Positions 41,075-50,295 are shown, counted from the stretch's first letter. The stretch: DNA of 64,000 nt from Streptomyces rubiginosohelvolus (GCF_014649875.1 NZ_BMTW01000019.1:1-64000), one strand, 5' to 3'. Numbers and translations: made by a program. The notes: generated from the letters alone by a model not told the origin.

Positions 41075-41863
41075 ATGAACAGTGCCTCCTCCCGTTCCCG
41101 CACTCTCAAGGCGGTCGGCGCCCTCTCCCTGGCCGCGGCCACGGCCCTCCTGATGACCGGCTGCGGTCAGAGCTCGGACGGCGCGAGCAGCGCGGCCACC
41201 TCCGAGGCGGCCAAGGTCGTCCCGCAGAAGCAGACGACGACGCCGTCGGCCACCGCCCAGCTCACCGAGGACCAGCAGGAACGCAAGACGGTGCTCGACG
41301 CCACGAAGGTCACCTTCGACGACGCGGCCACCACCGCCACCGGCGAGGTAGCCGGAAGCAAGCTCGTCGAACTGGACCTGGAGGGTGTGGACGACGACGA
41401 CAACCAGAGCCCCAGCCCCACCGCGACGGGCAGCCCCACGGGATCGCCCAGCCCGACCGGCTCCCCGAGCCCGACCGGAACCGGCAGCCCGAGCGCGAGC
41501 CCCGGCGCCGACGGCCCGGTCTGGGTCGCGGAGGTCGCGGAGAAGGACGGCACGATCCACACCGTCCGGATCAACGCGGTCGACGGCAAGGTGATCGAGG
41601 CCCGGGTCGACGCGGACCAGGACGCGGACGACAAGAAGCAGACGGCCGACTGGCTGGCCCAGGCCACCCAGACCCCGCAGCAGGCGGCCAAGGTCGCCAC
41701 CGAGAAGAAGAAGGGGACGGTCACCTCCGTCAGCCTGGACGACAACGACGGCAAGGGCGTCATCTGGCAGGTCGACGTGGTCGGTTCCGACTGGAAGAAG
41801 ACGACCTTCGACGTGGACGCCAAGAACGACACCATCGTCCGCGAGGAGACCGACGAGGACTGA
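41075..41863 (+). CDS. PepSY-type lipoprotein with Ser/Pro/Gly/Thr linker
   Basis: This 262-residue protein starts with a lipoprotein signal: a hydrophobic stretch ending LMTGC with cysteine at residue 30. A first PepSY-like unit (about 65-105) is followed by a low-complexity linker (about 112-145) of SPTGSPSPTG type and a second PepSY-like unit (about 147-262; GPVWVAEVAEKDGTIHTVRINAVDGKVIE). PepSY domains are thought to inhibit proteases or guide secreted proteins outside the cell. ATG 41054 is an alternative start (MRLEPRR). A perfect 15-bp terminator follows. The protein would be anchored on the outer face of the membrane. Confidence 0.83.
   Translation: MNSASSRSRTLKAVGALSLAAATALLMTGCGQSSDGASSAATSEAAKVVPQKQTTTPSATAQLTEDQQERKTVLDATKVTFDDAATTATGEVAGSKLVELDLEGVDDDDNQSPSPTATGSPTGSPSPTGSPSPTGTGSPSASPGADGPVWVAEVAEKDGTIHTVRINAVDGKVIEARVDADQDADDKKQTADWLAQATQTPQQAAKVATEKKKGTVTSVSLDDNDGKGVIWQVDVVGSDWKKTTFDVDAKNDTIVREETDED
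41407..41512 (+). repeat. Low-complexity linker repeat
   Basis: About 35 codons encode a Pro/Ser/Thr/Gly linker with repeats of GSPSPT. At DNA level, AGCCCGACCGG and CCCAGCCC units recur. It separates the two PepSY units of the lipoprotein. Confidence 0.75.
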
Positions 41864-41884
41864 CCGCCTCACCACCCGACCCGC

Positions 41885-41918
41885 GAAGGGGTACGCCGGA
41901 CACCCGGCGTACCCCTTC
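41885..41918 (+). terminator. Strong hairpin terminator after the PepSY gene
   Basis: A perfect 15-bp stem (41885-41899 with 41904-41918) closes the loop ACAC, and CTTCCT follows. Confidence 0.85.
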
Positions 41919-42042
41919 TTCCTGTACGCGCCGCCTTGTTGTGCGAGTTTGCCGGAATGGCAACTCTGATCGCGTCGGACGGGCACCGCGCCGCATGATC
42001 GCCGCGTACCCGCATCCGTCCCCGAGCCGAGGAGAAACGCCC

Positions 42043-43032
42043 ATGCAGCCCGGATCTTCCGCCGCACCGCGCCACCGAACCGTCGAAGCGCCGCCCGGAC
42101 GACTGCACCTGGTCGAGCAGGGCTCCGGCCCGCTGGTCCTCCTGGTGCACGGCTTTCCCGAGTCCTGGTACTCCTGGCGGCACCAGCTCCCGGCCCTCGC
42201 CGCGGCCGGCTACCGGGCGGTGGCGATCGATGTGCGCGGCTACGGCCGCTCCTCCAAGCCGGCCGAGACCGACGCCTACCGGATGCTGGACCTCGTGGCG
42301 GACAACGTCGCCGTCGTCCGCGCCCTCGGGGAGGAGAGCGCGGTGATCGTCGGCCACGACTGGGGCTCCACCATCGCCTCAGCCTCCGCCCTGCTCCACC
42401 CCGAGGTCTTCACCGCGGTGGCCCTGCTGAGCGTCCCCTACGCGCCGCCCGGAGGCCCCCGCCCCACCGACATCTTCAGCCGGATCGGCGGCCCCGAGCA
42501 GGAGTTCTACGTCTCCTACTTCCAGGAGCCCGGCCGTGCGGAGGCGGAGATCGAGCCCGACGTCCGGGGCTGGCTCGCGGGCTTCTACGCCGCCCTGTCC
42601 GCCGACACCATGCCCGCCCCGAACGATCCCGACCCGCACTTCGTCGCCCGTGGCGGCGGCCGGCTGCGCGACCGCTTCCCCACGGGGGCGCTTCCGGCCT
42701 GGCTGAGCGAGGACGACCTCGACGTCTACGCCGGGGAGTTCGAGCGCACGGGAATCACCGGAGCGCTGAACCGCTACCGCAGCATGGACCGGGACTGGGA
42801 AGACCTCGCCCCGTACCGCGGAGCCCCGGTCGAGCAGCCGTCCCTGTTCATCGGCGGCGCCCTGGACGCCTCCACCACCTGGATGTCCGACGCCATCGAC
42901 GCCTACACCACCACCCTGCCCGGCCTCGCGGCCTCCCACCTCCTGGACGGCTGCGGCCACTGGATCCAGCAGGAGCGCCCCGACGACGTCAACCGGCTGA
43001 TGACCGACTGGCTCGCCACCCTCCAGGGCTGA
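42043..43032 (+). CDS. Epoxide hydrolase-type alpha/beta hydrolase
   Basis: This 329-residue protein has the epoxide-hydrolase layout: oxyanion motif HGFPESWYSW near 36-45, nucleophile Asp106 in GHDWGS, and histidine near the end in GCGHWIQQERP. The aspartate nucleophile and the HGFPES motif place it with epoxide hydrolases rather than esterases. The cap contains the usual tyrosine candidates (YVSYFQEPG). GAGGAGAA precedes ATG 42043. It would open epoxides to diols; the substrate is unknown. It converges with a serine hydrolase gene. Confidence 0.9.
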   Translation: MQPGSSAAPRHRTVEAPPGRLHLVEQGSGPLVLLVHGFPESWYSWRHQLPALAAAGYRAVAIDVRGYGRSSKPAETDAYRMLDLVADNVAVVRALGEESAVIVGHDWGSTIASASALLHPEVFTAVALLSVPYAPPGGPRPTDIFSRIGGPEQEFYVSYFQEPGRAEAEIEPDVRGWLAGFYAALSADTMPAPNDPDPHFVARGGGRLRDRFPTGALPAWLSEDDLDVYAGEFERTGITGALNRYRSMDRDWEDLAPYRGAPVEQPSLFIGGALDASTTWMSDAIDAYTTTLPGLAASHLLDGCGHWIQQERPDDVNRLMTDWLATLQG

Positions 43033-43065
43033 ACCGGGCGGGCTGTCGGGGCACGATGACCTGTT

Positions 43066-44310
43066 CTAGTACGCGCCGCCCGGCTTCCGGCGGTCGAGCA
43101 GCCGGCAGACGAAGTCCTCCTGGAGCTTGCGGAGGGTGGCCAGCAGCCGCGGGTTCGTCGAACTGTTCACCTGGGAGGTGAGGGAGACGGTCAGGGAGCG
43201 TTTGCCGTCCTTGGTCGCCGCGGCCAGCTGGGTGTAGCCGGGGAAGTTGCCGGTGTGGCCGTACACGGTGCCGCAGCGCGTCGCGTACGAGAAGACGGCG
43301 AGACCGGCCTTGTTACGCCCGGGACCGGCGGGTTCGGAGCTGCCCGCCACGAACGACAACTGCTGTTTGCGGACCGCCGGGCCGAGCCCCAGCCCGCCGG
43401 CGTAACCGCGGATGAAGGTTCCCAGGTCCCGGGGCGTGGAGACGATACCGCCCGACGCCCACACACCCGAGGCGCTGAGCACCGTGCTGACGTCCTCCGG
43501 CGCGCCCGGCTCGTCCACCGCGTAGCCGTGCAGATAGGGCGTGGGCAGCCGGTAGCCCTGCGGGAGGCTGGTGTCGCGCAGGCCGAGCGGCCGGTAGACG
43601 AGTTCGGCGAGGAGCTTCTCGTACCGCTGACCCGTCACCGCCTCGGCCATCAGCGCCACGGCGATGTTGTCGGAGTTGGAGTAGCGGTACGCGGACCCGG
43701 GCCGGAACCGCAGCGGGTCCCCGGCGACGTAGTCCAGCAGCCGGCGGGAGTCGAAGTGCCTGCGGGGATCGGCCGTCAGCTCGGCGATGAACGTCGGGTC
43801 CTCGGTGTAGTCGGGGAGCCCGCTGGTGTGGTTCAGGAGCTGGCGCAGTGTCACCCGGTGCCAGGCGGCGGGCAGCCTGGGCAGCCGCCGGCCGATGGTG
43901 TCGTCGAGACCGAGCGCGCCCCGCTGGGTGAGTTGCAGGGCGACCGAGCCGCTGAAGGCCTTCGCCGTGCTGGCGATCCGCATGTGGTCGGTGGTCCGGG
44001 GCGGGCGCCCGGTGCCGAGCTGCGAGGTACCCGCCCGGTACACCTCGCTCCGGCCGTCGGCCGTGAGGACGGCGATGGCGCCGGGCGGCCCGCCCGGGGT
44101 GTCCACGAGCGCCTGGAGCCCGCGCCGCAACGCGGGGTCGGCCGGTCCGTGCGGGCCGCCGCCCCCGTCCGGGCCTCTGTCACCGCCCGCGTGGGCCGGG
44201 CCGCTCATCAGCCCGGCGAGCGATGCGGCGGCGAGGGCGGCGACGACGGCCCTCCGCCGCCGGGGCCGAGGGCGGGGGAGCGGGGCGTCCGAGTGGGAAC
44301 GTGCGGGCAC
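43066..44310 (-). CDS. Secreted serine beta-lactamase/D-Ala-D-Ala carboxypeptidase-fold hydrolase
   Basis: This 414-residue protein has an arginine-rich N-terminus followed by a hydrophobic segment (about 21-40), suggesting Tat or Sec export. The catalytic motif SxxK is STAK at residues 114-117; YSN near 212 and HTG in the last third complete the class C beta-lactamase/DD-peptidase set. The sequence before HTG includes SGVWASGGIVSTPRDLG. The GTG at 44310 has AGGAGG five bases upstream; the longer frame lacks support. It may act on cell-wall peptides or small esters. A short segment 44311-44510 has no gene. Confidence 0.88.
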   Translation of the reverse strand: MPARSHSDAPLPRPRPRRRRAVVAALAAASLAGLMSGPAHAGGDRGPDGGGGPHGPADPALRRGLQALVDTPGGPPGAIAVLTADGRSEVYRAGTSQLGTGRPPRTTDHMRIASTAKAFSGSVALQLTQRGALGLDDTIGRRLPRLPAAWHRVTLRQLLNHTSGLPDYTEDPTFIAELTADPRRHFDSRRLLDYVAGDPLRFRPGSAYRYSNSDNIAVALMAEAVTGQRYEKLLAELVYRPLGLRDTSLPQGYRLPTPYLHGYAVDEPGAPEDVSTVLSASGVWASGGIVSTPRDLGTFIRGYAGGLGLGPAVRKQQLSFVAGSSEPAGPGRNKAGLAVFSYATRCGTVYGHTGNFPGYTQLAAATKDGKRSLTVSLTSQVNSSTNPRLLATLRKLQEDFVCRLLDRRKPGGAY

Positions 44311-44510
44311 GGGGGCCTCCTGAAGGCGGTGGGCGAAAGGCGGAGCGGTACGGTCCGCTCCCGCGAGCCCCAGCATCGGGCGGCCGGACCGTGCTTGCCC
44401 CCGAGGTGGACCATCCGGGCGACCACCGCCACACCCCCGGCGTCAGGCCGCGTGCCCGGCCCTGCCCGCTCTGCCGCCGCTCCTGGCCGCCGCTCTCTCC
44501 GGCGCGGCGG

Positions 44511-45014
44511 TCAGTGGGCCGGGGGAGCGCCCCCGCTCAGATCCAGGACGTACCGCCGCCCGGGGCGGTCGCCGAACATGACGTCCTCCAGCGGCTCGAA
44601 CCCCGTACGTGCCAGCACCGCGCGGGAGCCCGTGTTGTCCAGCGTCGTCTCGGCGCGCAGCGAGGTGAGCCCGTACTCCTCGACCGCCAGCACACAGATC
44701 TGCTGGACCGCCCAGGTGGCCAGCCCCTGGCCCGCGGCCTTCTCCGCTATCCGGTAGCCGAGCTCGGCCGAACCGTCCCGCACCTCGACGAGGTTGATCC
44801 GGCCGAGGACGCCGCCGTCGCCGTCCTCGATGAGGTGGAGGTGGTGCAGCCCCGCGTCCTGCTCGGCGAGCAGGACGCGATGGCGTTCGGCGAACTCGGC
44901 GAAATAGGCGTCGCCCCGGTCGGTGATGGACGCGGCGAAGTAGGTCCGGTTCTCCCGCTCGAAGGCGAGCAGAGCCTCGGCATGGTCGGGGCGGAGTCGG
45001 CTGATCGACGTCAT
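44511..45014 (-). CDS. GNAT-family N-acetyltransferase (RimJ/RimL-like)
   Basis: This 167-residue protein has the GNAT fold: GDGGVLGRINLVEVRDGSAELGYRI leads to the acetyl-CoA loop AEKAAGQGLATWAVQQIC, then VEEYGLTSLRAETTLDNTGSRAVLARTGFE. This resembles ribosomal-protein-type acetyltransferases. I start at ATG 45014 (MTSISRLRPDH). It lies 94 bases downstream of the NB-ARC/TPR gene on the same strand and may be cotranscribed. The target is unknown. Confidence 0.88.
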   Translation of the reverse strand: MTSISRLRPDHAEALLAFERENRTYFAASITDRGDAYFAEFAERHRVLLAEQDAGLHHLHLIEDGDGGVLGRINLVEVRDGSAELGYRIAEKAAGQGLATWAVQQICVLAVEEYGLTSLRAETTLDNTGSRAVLARTGFEPLEDVMFGDRPGRRYVLDLSGGAPPAH

Positions 45015-45108
45015 ACCCGGGATGCTAAGCCCACGCTCCCCCGGGGTGTCTCCCCGATTCACCGGCCACATCCTGCCGGACTGTCCGACGGGAAGGGCCG
45101 GACTGGAC

Positions 45109-47142
45109 CTAGCCGGGGTTCCCGCGCTCCAGCGCGAGGGCCAGGCCGCGTTCGGCGTCGTCGGCCGATGCGCGCCGGTAGGCCCGCTCGTACGCCGAGT
45201 CACCTGCGGCCTGCCGGGCCCTCAGCTCCCACTGCTCGCGGATCGCCCCGAGCTCCGGGGTGCCCCGGTGCGGGTGGCCGATCATGCGCCAGTAGGCGTG
45301 CCCCGTACCGGACGCCCGGGCCGCGGCCACCCCGTTCCCCTGGGCGGCGATGGCTCCTGCGAGCAGATCGAGACCGAGCGCGATGCCGAGGCTGTCGTGG
45401 AGCTCGTGCTTGCTCGCGAGCATCGCGCGAGCGTGGCTCTCCGCATGACGGGGACGGCCCTGGAGAAGGTGTATGAGGGCGAGCTGATGATCGGCGTACG
45501 CCCGTGCCCAGTGCTCGCCGAACCGCAGACTGATCCGCTGGAGCCGCATGGCCTCCTCGTACGCCTCGTCGAGCCGACCGAGCGCCGACAGGGCGAACAG
45601 GCGTATCACCCGGCAGCGGAGCTGCGAGGGCGTGTCGGCCGGGTCCCCCGGGTGGTCCTTCAGCGCGCGGTCGCTGACCGAGTACGCCGTGAGCGGCCGG
45701 CCCATCATCAGATACGTGAAGCTCACGGAGTGGGCCGCGAGGAGCACCGACTCCGGGGCCTCCTCGCGGCGGGCCGCCTGCTCGCACTCCTCGCCGGTGC
45801 GGCGGGCCGCCTCGTGGTCGCCCTGGAGCGTCAGCGTGATCCCCAGGGCCCAGAGCGCCCGGGTGCGGTGCGGGCCGGAGGAGAGCGGCAGGGCGAGCAC
45901 CCGTTCCAGGTACGTACGGGCCTGGTGCAGATGGCCGCAGCAGCTCCAGAAGAGACCGGCGCACCCGGCCATCTCCATCGCCATCTCCGGGTCCTCGGCC
46001 AGCAGATGGTCCAGGGCCGCGCACAGGTCCGCGTGGGTGTCGGCGATCCGGTGGTACCAGAGGACCTGCGAGGGCCCGAGCCACCCCGCGTACGCCTGGA
46101 CGGCGACATGGGCGAAGTGCCGGGCGTGACGGTCGGCGAGGAGCGCGTCCTCCGCCAGCTCCGCCAGCCACATCGCCCCGTACTCGCGCAGCGTGTCCAG
46201 CATCCGGTAGCCGTCCCCGGTCCGCCGGAGCACGGACTGGTCGGCCAGGCGTTCCAGCGCGGGCGCGACGGCCTCCGCCTCCAGCGGCCCGCCCGCGCAC
46301 ACCGCCTCCGCGTCCGGCGCCGTGATGACGCCCCGGAAGACGGAGAGCCGTGCCCACAGCAGCCGCTCCAGCGGGGCGCAGAGCTCGTGGCTCCAGCCGA
46401 TGGTGGTGCGCAGGGCCCGGTGGCGGCGCGGCCAGACGGTGTCGTCGGTGAGGTCCTCCGCCCGGGAGGCCAGCCGCCCGGTGATCTCCTGCGCGCTGCT
46501 CTCGCGGAGCTGGGCACAGGCCAGTTCGACGGCGAGCGGTATGCCGTCGAGGCGGCGGCAGATCTCGGCGACGGCGGCCGTGCTCGCGGGATCGTCGAGC
46601 GAGACATCGGGAGCGACGGCGGCCGCGCGTTCGCGGAAGAGCCGGGCGGCCTCGTCGCCGTCGTCGCCCGCGGACAGAGGGGGCACCTCGACGCACCTCT
46701 CGCCCGCCGAACCCAACGGCTCCCGGCTGGTGGCCAGGACCGTCAGCCCCGGGGCCGCGGCGAGCAGTTCGGTGACGAGCCGGCCGCAGGGGCCGACGAT
46801 CCGCTCGCAGCAGTCGAGGACGAGGAGCAGCTCTTTGCCGGACAGCCATTCACCGAGCGCTGCCACCGGCCGGCGCGGACTGTGGTCCAGGAGCCCGACG
46901 CCGTCGCAGACCGTCGTGGCGAGCAGCTGGTCGTCGTGGAGATGGGAGAGGTCGGCCCACCAGACGCCGTCCGTGTACCGGCCCTGGGCACGCTCGGCGG
47001 TGCGCAGGGCCAGCCGGCTCTTGCCGACCCCGCCGCTGCCGGTGAGCGTGACCAGCCGATGATCTCGAAGTGCCCGTTCGATGCTGACCAGTTCGCTGGT
47101 GCGGCCCACGAAACTGGTCGTCACGACGGGAAGGTTGCCCAT
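45109..47142 (-). CDS. NB-ARC/TPR regulator-like ATPase without a DNA-binding domain
   Basis: This 677-residue protein begins with an AfsR-type NB-ARC ATPase: the P-loop GSGGVGKS is at residues 35-42 and the Walker B segment LLLVLDCCERI follows near 105. GIPLAVELACAQL and the winged region come next, and the C-terminal half (about 350-660) is TPR-like helical repeats. Most relatives in this family also have a BTAD/OmpR or LuxR DNA-binding domain; none is visible at either end. It may act as a partner of another regulator. ATG 47142 gives MGNLPVV; GTG 47145 is close. A GNAT gene lies downstream. Confidence 0.85.
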   Translation of the reverse strand: MGNLPVVTTSFVGRTSELVSIERALRDHRLVTLTGSGGVGKSRLALRTAERAQGRYTDGVWWADLSHLHDDQLLATTVCDGVGLLDHSPRRPVAALGEWLSGKELLLVLDCCERIVGPCGRLVTELLAAAPGLTVLATSREPLGSAGERCVEVPPLSAGDDGDEAARLFRERAAAVAPDVSLDDPASTAAVAEICRRLDGIPLAVELACAQLRESSAQEITGRLASRAEDLTDDTVWPRRHRALRTTIGWSHELCAPLERLLWARLSVFRGVITAPDAEAVCAGGPLEAEAVAPALERLADQSVLRRTGDGYRMLDTLREYGAMWLAELAEDALLADRHARHFAHVAVQAYAGWLGPSQVLWYHRIADTHADLCAALDHLLAEDPEMAMEMAGCAGLFWSCCGHLHQARTYLERVLALPLSSGPHRTRALWALGITLTLQGDHEAARRTGEECEQAARREEAPESVLLAAHSVSFTYLMMGRPLTAYSVSDRALKDHPGDPADTPSQLRCRVIRLFALSALGRLDEAYEEAMRLQRISLRFGEHWARAYADHQLALIHLLQGRPRHAESHARAMLASKHELHDSLGIALGLDLLAGAIAAQGNGVAAARASGTGHAYWRMIGHPHRGTPELGAIREQWELRARQAAGDSAYERAYRRASADDAERGLALALERGNPG

Positions 47143-47285
47143 CACGGGGACATCCTGCCTCGCCCGGGCCCACCGCCTCCGTTCATAGCGAAAAGCAGTC
47201 AGAAACGGCCGACAATGCATCTCTTTCGATCGGCGAGCGGCATTGATCGAAAGGTGTGGCGGTGCCCCGGTAGTTGTGGTGCTGC

Positions 47286-48260
47286 TCAGACGTCGAGAAC
47301 GGCCGCCAGTGAATCGAGGGCTCCCAGCGGATCGGGGCCGACCGGAGCCAGCACGGTGTCGGTGACTCCCGCCGTCCGTAGCCCGTCGAGACGGGCCCGG
47401 GCCTCCGCAGGCGTCCCGGCCACGGCGAGCCGGGCGACCCAGCCGTCGGGCATGCGCGTCACGAACTCCTCGCGGCTCGCGCACCCGGCCCGCAGCGCGA
47501 CCAGTTCGTCGGCGAACGGGAGCGGCGCGATGTGCGCGTGCCAGTCGGGCTCGCCGATCCACTCCAGACCCGGGCGGGCGGCGGCCAGCGCAGCGGCCGG
47601 ATCGGCGTCGACGGACGCGATGTTGTACGCGACGAGCCGGTGGGGGCCCTCGGCGGCGATGTGTCCGAGCGCCGCCCGCGCGTACTCCGGGGCGACCGGC
47701 TCCGCGAGGACCGTCCCGTCAGCCACCTCACCGGCGAGCGCCAGGGACTTGGGGCCGCGTACGCCCGCCAGGATGTCGGGCACGACGTCGGGCAGCGCGC
47801 TGCGGTCGAGCTGTACGCCGTCGAGGTGCACGTACTCCCCGCGAAGCTGGAGCAGTTCGCCCCGGAGCAGGGCCCTCAGGGCGTCGACGTACTCGCGGAG
47901 GAAGGTGAGCGGGCTGCGGGGCCACTGGCCGACGCTGCGCATCCAATGGGGCATACCGTGCCCCACGGTCACGTCGATCCGGCCGGGGAAGAGCTGCGCC
48001 AGCGACGCGATCTCCAGCGCGGCGAACGCCACGTTGCGGGCTCCGGCGGGCAGCAGTCCGATGCCGACCCGGATCCGGTCGGTGGACGCCAGCACGGCGG
48101 CCGCCTGGGCGATGCCGCCACGGAAGCCGAGGTCCTCGACCACCCAGACGGCGTCGAACCCCAGCTCCTCGGCCCGTCGCGCGTACGGCAGGACGCGGTC
48201 GGCGGGCAGGTCGCGCGGCAGCAGGACGCCCACGGTCCGGTCGGCGGCGGGGGAACGCAC
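47286..48260 (-). CDS. LLM-class (luciferase-like) F420- or flavin-dependent oxidoreductase
   Basis: This 324-residue protein has the luciferase-like TIM-barrel features: GVLLPRDLPADRVLPYARRAEELGFDAVW at the start, STDRIRVGIGLLPAG near 65-80 and ELGFDAVWVVEDLGF. Members use F420 or FMN. GTG 48260 has GGAGAG about 6 bases upstream. It is divergent from the alpha/beta hydrolase. The cofactor and substrate cannot be read from sequence alone. Confidence 0.87.
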   Translation of the reverse strand: MRSPAADRTVGVLLPRDLPADRVLPYARRAEELGFDAVWVVEDLGFRGGIAQAAAVLASTDRIRVGIGLLPAGARNVAFAALEIASLAQLFPGRIDVTVGHGMPHWMRSVGQWPRSPLTFLREYVDALRALLRGELLQLRGEYVHLDGVQLDRSALPDVVPDILAGVRGPKSLALAGEVADGTVLAEPVAPEYARAALGHIAAEGPHRLVAYNIASVDADPAAALAAARPGLEWIGEPDWHAHIAPLPFADELVALRAGCASREEFVTRMPDGWVARLAVAGTPAEARARLDGLRTAGVTDTVLAPVGPDPLGALDSLAAVLDV

Positions 48261-48423
48261 AGGTGCTCTCCTTCGGTCGGCGGCCGGACGGCGGCGAACA
48301 CTCCGTCCACCACGCAGCCCCGGCCTGCGAGGACAGACAAGCAGACAGCGAGGCACCGAGGGCCCGCGGGGCGGGGGACGGCGACGGCGAGGCGCTGTCA
48401 TACCCCTGCGCTACGTTGCTGAC

Positions 48424-49128
48424 ATGACGCAATTCGTACTCGTGGCAGGGGCTTGGCTCGGTTCGTGGGCGTGGCGCGACGTGGAGCCCGACCTGCGCGC
48501 GGCCGGTCACGCGGTCCACCCGTTGACGCTGTCGGGGCTCGCCGACAAGCGGGGGACGGCGGCGGGGTTGCAGACACACGTCCAGGACATCGTCGACGAG
48601 GTCGAGCGCCTCGGCCTGCGCGATGTGGTGCTCGTCGGCCACAGCTACGCGGGTATCCCGGTCGGGCAGGCGGCCGAGCGGATCGGTGACCGGCTCGCCC
48701 GCGTGGTCTTCGTCGACTCCAACGTCCCGGTCGACGGCGAGTCGTTCGTCTCCGGCTGGCCGGACGGCCGGGCCGGTGTGGAGGCCGCCATCGCCGCCAA
48801 CGAGGGCTTCTGGCCGTCGCCGGCCGCCGACGACTGCGCGGACCAGGGCCTCACGGACGAGCAGATCGCCCGGTTCATCGGCGGCGCGACACCCCACCCC
48901 GGCGCCACGCTCACCGATGCCGCCGTCCTGGCAGGCCCGTTGGGGCTGCTGCCCGCGACGTACGTCAAGTGCCTGCTCGACTGGCCCGAGCCGAGCCCCG
49001 AGGTGGCCGAGCTGCTGACGAGCGAGCGCTGGCGGCTGGTCACGATGGACACTGGCCACTGGCCGATGTTCTCGCAGCCGCGCGAGCTGGCCCGGATCCT
49101 GCTCGACGCGGCGGGAACGGAGGGGTGA
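48424..49128 (+). CDS. Alpha/beta hydrolase (salicylate esterase-like fold)
   Basis: This 234-residue protein starts QFVLVAGAWLGSWAW, a first-strand oxyanion motif of the small hydrolases related to methyl-ester hydrolases. The nucleophile serine is in VGHSYAGIP near residue 75 and the histidine in TGHWPMFSQP near 212. No signal peptide. ATG 48424 follows the divergent promoter region. Its stop is followed two bases later by the ATG of a tiny zinc-ribbon gene, so these may be cotranscribed. Confidence 0.88.
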   Translation: MTQFVLVAGAWLGSWAWRDVEPDLRAAGHAVHPLTLSGLADKRGTAAGLQTHVQDIVDEVERLGLRDVVLVGHSYAGIPVGQAAERIGDRLARVVFVDSNVPVDGESFVSGWPDGRAGVEAAIAANEGFWPSPAADDCADQGLTDEQIARFIGGATPHPGATLTDAAVLAGPLGLLPATYVKCLLDWPEPSPEVAELLTSERWRLVTMDTGHWPMFSQPRELARILLDAAGTEG

Positions 49129-49130
49129 CG

Positions 49131-49310
49131 ATGCCGAGCTCACCGGAAGAGCCGGCCACGGAGCACCCGGAGATCACGTTCATCGGTTGCGCGCGGTGCG
49201 GCACCCTCATCGCGGGCCTCGACGGGCGGTACGCCTGCTCGGGCTGCGGCTGGGTCAACGAGTGGACCGAGGGCCACCGCCCGCTGCCCGAGGCCCGCCG
49301 CCGCACCTGA
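49131..49310 (+). CDS. Small zinc-ribbon protein
   Basis: This 59-residue protein contains CARC and CSGC spaced 12 residues apart, a zinc-ribbon pair. It begins MPSSPEEP at ATG 49131; GGAGGGG lies inside the preceding hydrolase gene at good spacing. It is translationally coupled to that gene. A role in nucleic acid or protein binding is possible but unknown. Confidence 0.65.
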   Translation: MPSSPEEPATEHPEITFIGCARCGTLIAGLDGRYACSGCGWVNEWTEGHRPLPEARRRT

Positions 49311-49417
49311 GCCCCTCCGGCGAGCGGCATCACGACCGACGCCACCCCGACCCGACGACCCGACCACACCTCGACCTGACGACCTGGCGGCCGCCCGGCC
49401 GCGGAGGAGCCCCTGCC

Positions 49418-49960
49418 ATGCCCCACCCGCACGACGCCGACCCGGTCCGCGCCTCCCTGGCCGGGGTCGCCGCCCTGCTCGCCCCGGCGCACCCCGGCGT
49501 CGCCGAGGAGGTGCTCCGCGCCCACGACAGCCCGCACGACTACGTGAGCGCCTTCGCGGACCGGCTGGACGACCGGGGCATCGACGAGCCGTTCGACGGA
49601 CTCGCCTGGATCGCGCTCGTCGACGCGCTCGCCGCACACGGCCTGCTCGCGGAGTTCGACTGGAAGGAGGACCCCCAGGAGATCCGGGCTCAGCTGCGCA
49701 AGCTGGAATCGCGGCCCTCCGTGGACCCATGGGCCCTCTTCGAGGCCGACGCGGCCACCACCCTGCCGACCGACGAGTTCCTGGAAGCCTGCGGCCGCCA
49801 CTACCGCGAGACCGGTGCGGCTCTGGCCGTCCTCGACATCGAATCCGACTGCTACCCGGTGGTCGGTCTGCGGGCGGCCCGGGCCGACGAGCTGACCGCG
49901 CTCGCGGGCCGGGCGGGCTTTCCCGTGCACCACCTCGGCACGGACTCCCGCAGGCCGTGA
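49418..49960 (+). CDS. Conserved hypothetical protein (DUF6630-like)
   Basis: This 180-residue acidic protein has no signal or membrane segment. Its sequence HPGVAEEVLRAHDSPHD, FDGLAWIALVDALAAHG and GAALAVLDIESDCYPVVG resembles a Streptomyces family I recall as DUF6630; this assignment is tentative. GGAGGAGC precedes ATG 49418. Function unknown. Confidence 0.7.
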   Translation: MPHPHDADPVRASLAGVAALLAPAHPGVAEEVLRAHDSPHDYVSAFADRLDDRGIDEPFDGLAWIALVDALAAHGLLAEFDWKEDPQEIRAQLRKLESRPSVDPWALFEADAATTLPTDEFLEACGRHYRETGAALAVLDIESDCYPVVGLRAARADELTALAGRAGFPVHHLGTDSRRP

Positions 49961-50133
49961 CGGAGATCTCGCCCGCGGCCTCCGGGCCGCTACGGACCGG
50001 TGTTCCAGCAGGTGCGGCGGGGTCCGCGCGCCGGAACGGAATCGCGAGCGCCGCCGCCCACCACGTACACTCGCCCCCGCCTCCGCTGACCGGCAGAGGC
50101 GTTCCGCATCCGACCGACGGGGAAGCACACCGT

Positions 50134-50295
50134 ATGAGTTCCGCAGACAGCACCGAAGCACCGATCTACGCCGGCCTCGTCGAGGAGCAGGGCGACGTGC
50201 CCGCCGAAGTGCGCCGGGTGGCCGAGGAAGTCCTGCGCGAGGCCGACCGCGCCCTCGACTTCGGCACCGTACGAGCGGCCGCCGCAGCCCGATAG
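50134..50295 (+). CDS. Small protein of 53 residues, function unknown
   Basis: The frame MSSADSTEAPIYAGLVEEQG continues with VPAEVRRVAEEVLREADRALDF and ends AAAAAR. It is helical and acidic, with no known domain. GGGGAAG precedes ATG 50134. Codon bias is normal. It could be a regulatory peptide or a small conserved Streptomyces protein. Confidence 0.55.
   Translation: MSSADSTEAPIYAGLVEEQGDVPAEVRRVAEEVLREADRALDFGTVRAAAAAR

Noticed and set aside
45022..48423. Long plus-strand extension upstream of the hydrolase at 48424
   Set aside because: The frame is antisense to the NB-ARC/TPR and LLM genes; only the last part from 48424 looks like a protein family.
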